From NCBI GenBank assembly GCA_023381945.1, contig JAMCQY010000176.1:1-6229 (forward strand): 6,229 bases of DNA, read 5' to 3'. The DNA is from Deltaproteobacteria bacterium (GTDB taxonomy: Bacteria > Desulfobacterota > Desulfobaccia > Desulfobaccales > 0-14-0-80-60-11). The notes beneath the pieces are model-generated. The model was not told the origin of the DNA. It saw only the letters and a program-made list of their open reading frames with translations, and did not search any database. Both the position numbers and the translations under genes were made by a program. This document shows, one piece after another, positions 5,508 to 6,229 of this stretch. Each line of letters opens with the position of its first letter. The first letter of the stretch is position 1.

Positions 5508-5561
5508 TTCATTTCCCGGGGCAAGACGCTCAGGGTTCATTAACGTTTAAACGAGGAATAA

Positions 5562-5981
5562 ATGGCGCAGAAAAAGCCGGATAGCACTAAGATAATCTCC
5601 CGTTTGCTGAGTGCAACCCTGGAGCAGGCCAAAGACACCGGCATGGCCATGGTGTTGATTTGCCTGCTGCTCGGCTACTTCGGGAAGTTTCCCAAATTTT
5701 TGGGGGTCAGCATCGTCCTGCTGCTGATCACCATGGCCTGGCCCAGGGCCTTTAAGCCGCTGGCGGGCCTGTGGTTCGGACTGTCCCATCTGATGGGCCA
5801 GGTCGTTTCGAAGATCCTCCTCAGCCTGGCCTTTTTCCTGGTGGTGACTCCCATGGGGCTGATCCGGCGGCTGACGGGCAAGGACTCCCTCCAATTGAAA
5901 AAATGGAAACAAGGGACCGATTCAGTGTTCGTGGAGCGCCAGGGGGCCGTCCAGGACAAGGATTTGTTGAATCCCTATTGA
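5562..5981 (+). CDS. sxtJ-like: SxtJ-family small membrane protein
   Basis: A 139-residue protein with three hydrophobic segments (about 26-41, 46-60 and 82-101). Its C-terminal tail carries the feature I associate with SxtJ proteins: R-R-L-T-G-K-D at 102-108, a basic L-K-K-W-K run, then G-T-D-S-V-F-V-E-R at 118-126. SxtJ was named in the saxitoxin cluster. Homologues are widespread next to NodU/CmcH-type carbamoyltransferases and the DUF5989 micro-protein, but no biochemical role is established. An inner-membrane partner of the carbamoyltransferase is an inference. The length is typical (about 130-140). GAGGA (5553-5557) lies four bases before the ATG. The next gene, DUF5989, is 83 bases downstream, past a REP-like palindrome pair. 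A CGTTTAAACG palindrome overlaps the first base of the ribosome-binding site. Confidence 0.8.
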   Translation: MAQKKPDSTKIISRLLSATLEQAKDTGMAMVLICLLLGYFGKFPKFLGVSIVLLLITMAWPRAFKPLAGLWFGLSHLMGQVVSKILLSLAFFLVVTPMGLIRRLTGKDSLQLKKWKQGTDSVFVERQGAVQDKDLLNPY

Positions 5982-5994
5982 TAATTTTGGTAGC

Positions 5995-6039
5995 GCAGGC
6001 TTCCAGCCTGCACTGGCACAGGCTGGAAAGCCTGTGCCA
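5995..6039. repeat. Paired REP-like palindromes inside the sxtJ-DUF5989 operon
   Basis: The first hairpin is GCAGGCT 5995-6001 with AGCCTGC 6005-6011 (TCC loop). The second is TGGCACAGGCT 6014-6024 with AGCCTGTGCCA 6029-6039, an 11-bp perfect stem capped by GGAA, a GNRA-type tetraloop. The two hairpins are near-complements of each other, the layout of paired REP/BIME-like units. A half copy lies at 4494-4514. No T-run follows, so in RNA it is more likely to stabilise the upstream message or attenuate weakly than to terminate. Confidence 0.75.
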
Positions 6040-6064
6040 CTTAGTTGAGGTTAAGGAGATTTAT

Positions 6065-6214
6065 ATGGATTTTGTCAAGGATTTATGGGGCTTTTTGAAG
6101 GTAAGGAAAAAATTCTGGCTGCTGCCCATTATTTTGACCCTGCTGTTCTTTGGGGCGCTGATGATCTTTGCCAGCGGTTCGGCTATCGCCCCCTTCATCT
6201 ATACCATTTTCTAA
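6065..6214 (+). CDS. DUF5989-family single-helix micro-protein
   Basis: A 49-residue protein. It opens with an amphipathic segment (M-D-F-V-K-D-L-W-G-F-L-K-V-R-K-K-F-W), followed by one membrane helix at about 18-37 and a short conserved-looking end G-S-A-I-A-P-F-I-Y-T. This matches my memory of DUF5989, a family of about 50 residues that follows or precedes SxtJ and a carbamoyltransferase. Its function is unknown; a small membrane subunit or anchor of that enzyme is an inference. The start is fixed by AAGGAG (6053-6058) six bases before the ATG. The frame stays open upstream into sxtJ, so an automatic caller may extend it to 5771, but the upstream part is out-of-frame sxtJ sequence. The stop is seven bases before the next possible start, so translation with the next gene may be coupled. 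Confidence 0.8.
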   Translation: MDFVKDLWGFLKVRKKFWLLPIILTLLFFGALMIFASGSAIAPFIYTIF

Positions 6215-6221
6215 CGGGAGC

Positions 6222-6229
6222 ATGACCTT
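6222..6229 (+). CDS. Possible first codons of the next operon gene (carbamoyltransferase expected)
   Basis: ATG ACC TT follows the DUF5989 stop by seven bases. Only eight bases are present, so nothing can be identified from sequence. GGGAG (6216-6220) lies one base before the ATG, too close for a normal ribosome-binding site, so the true start may be further right. In SxtJ/DUF5989 loci the neighbour is commonly a NodU/CmcH carbamoyltransferase, whose proteins often begin Met-Thr, but that is context only. Confidence 0.3.

Larger units (their letters stand above)
5227..5561. other. 335-bp divergent spacer between methyltransferase and sxtJ-like genes
   Basis: No coding frame here looks real. 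Contents from the left: the methyltransferase ribosome-binding site, a single GGTTCGG heptamer (5246-5252), an AT-rich stretch (5270-5312) likely to hold promoters (TATTAT at 5291-5296 is a fair -10 but lacks a good -35), the possible structured RNA 5310-5410, a T-rich tract (5410-5421), the MITE-like element 5434-5507, a CGTTTAAACG palindrome (5544-5553) and the sxtJ ribosome-binding site GAGGA (5553-5557). Confidence 0.6.

Noticed and set aside
5544..5553. CGTTTAAACG palindrome as an operator
   Set aside because: A 10-bp palindrome without a second site or promoter elements around it is expected by chance often enough. It is noted only as part of the spacer.
5771..6064. N-terminal extension of the DUF5989 frame
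   Set aside because: This stretch is sxtJ read out of frame plus the REP-like palindromes. The true start at 6065 has AAGGAG six bases upstream and gives the usual family length.

Overview
The window is GC-rich bacterial DNA (roughly 60% G+C by eye). Its genes suit a Gram-negative envelope: a lipid-linked glycan flippase, a membrane-anchored periplasmic SGNH esterase, a Sec-exported haloperoxidase-type enzyme, and a SxtJ/DUF5989 pair that usually sits beside a NodU/CmcH-type carbamoyltransferase in exopolysaccharide or natural-product loci. The abundance of short heptameric and REP/MITE-like repeats between genes recalls Desulfobacca-like Thermodesulfobacteriota (former Deltaproteobacteria) or some cyanobacteria. 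No taxonomic marker is present, so the assignment is only a guess.

Layout from left to right. A polysaccharide flippase gene runs leftward from 1286 and off the left edge. A short AT-rich divergent region (1287-1437) contains a candidate promoter, an 8-bp inverted repeat and two heptamer tracts. The SGNH/GDSL hydrolase gene (1438-2598) reads rightward. A 322-bp spacer follows with a good sigma70-type promoter, leading to a vanadium-dependent haloperoxidase/PAP2-family gene (2921-4477). Convergent to it is a class I SAM-dependent O-methyltransferase gene (4609-5226, minus strand), with repeat DNA and a candidate terminator between the two. The 335-bp divergent spacer 5227-5561 contains a possible structured RNA (three-way-junction fold) and a MITE-like inverted repeat. 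After it comes a rightward operon: sxtJ-like (5562-5981), a DUF5989 micro-protein (6065-6214) and perhaps the first codons of another gene at the right edge.

The flippase, the SGNH enzyme and the SxtJ/DUF5989 pair all fit a surface-polysaccharide (or secreted metabolite) locus: export of a lipid-linked glycan, acyl editing in the periplasm, and carbamoylation. The haloperoxidase homologue and the methyltransferase have no clear pathway link to the others and may be accessory genes.

The most unusual feature is the gene junctions. Almost every one carries a short repeat, and three of the five stop codons in the window lie inside repeat units. The possible structured RNA at 5310-5410 is the best candidate for something undescribed, but it rests on base-pairing read by eye only.
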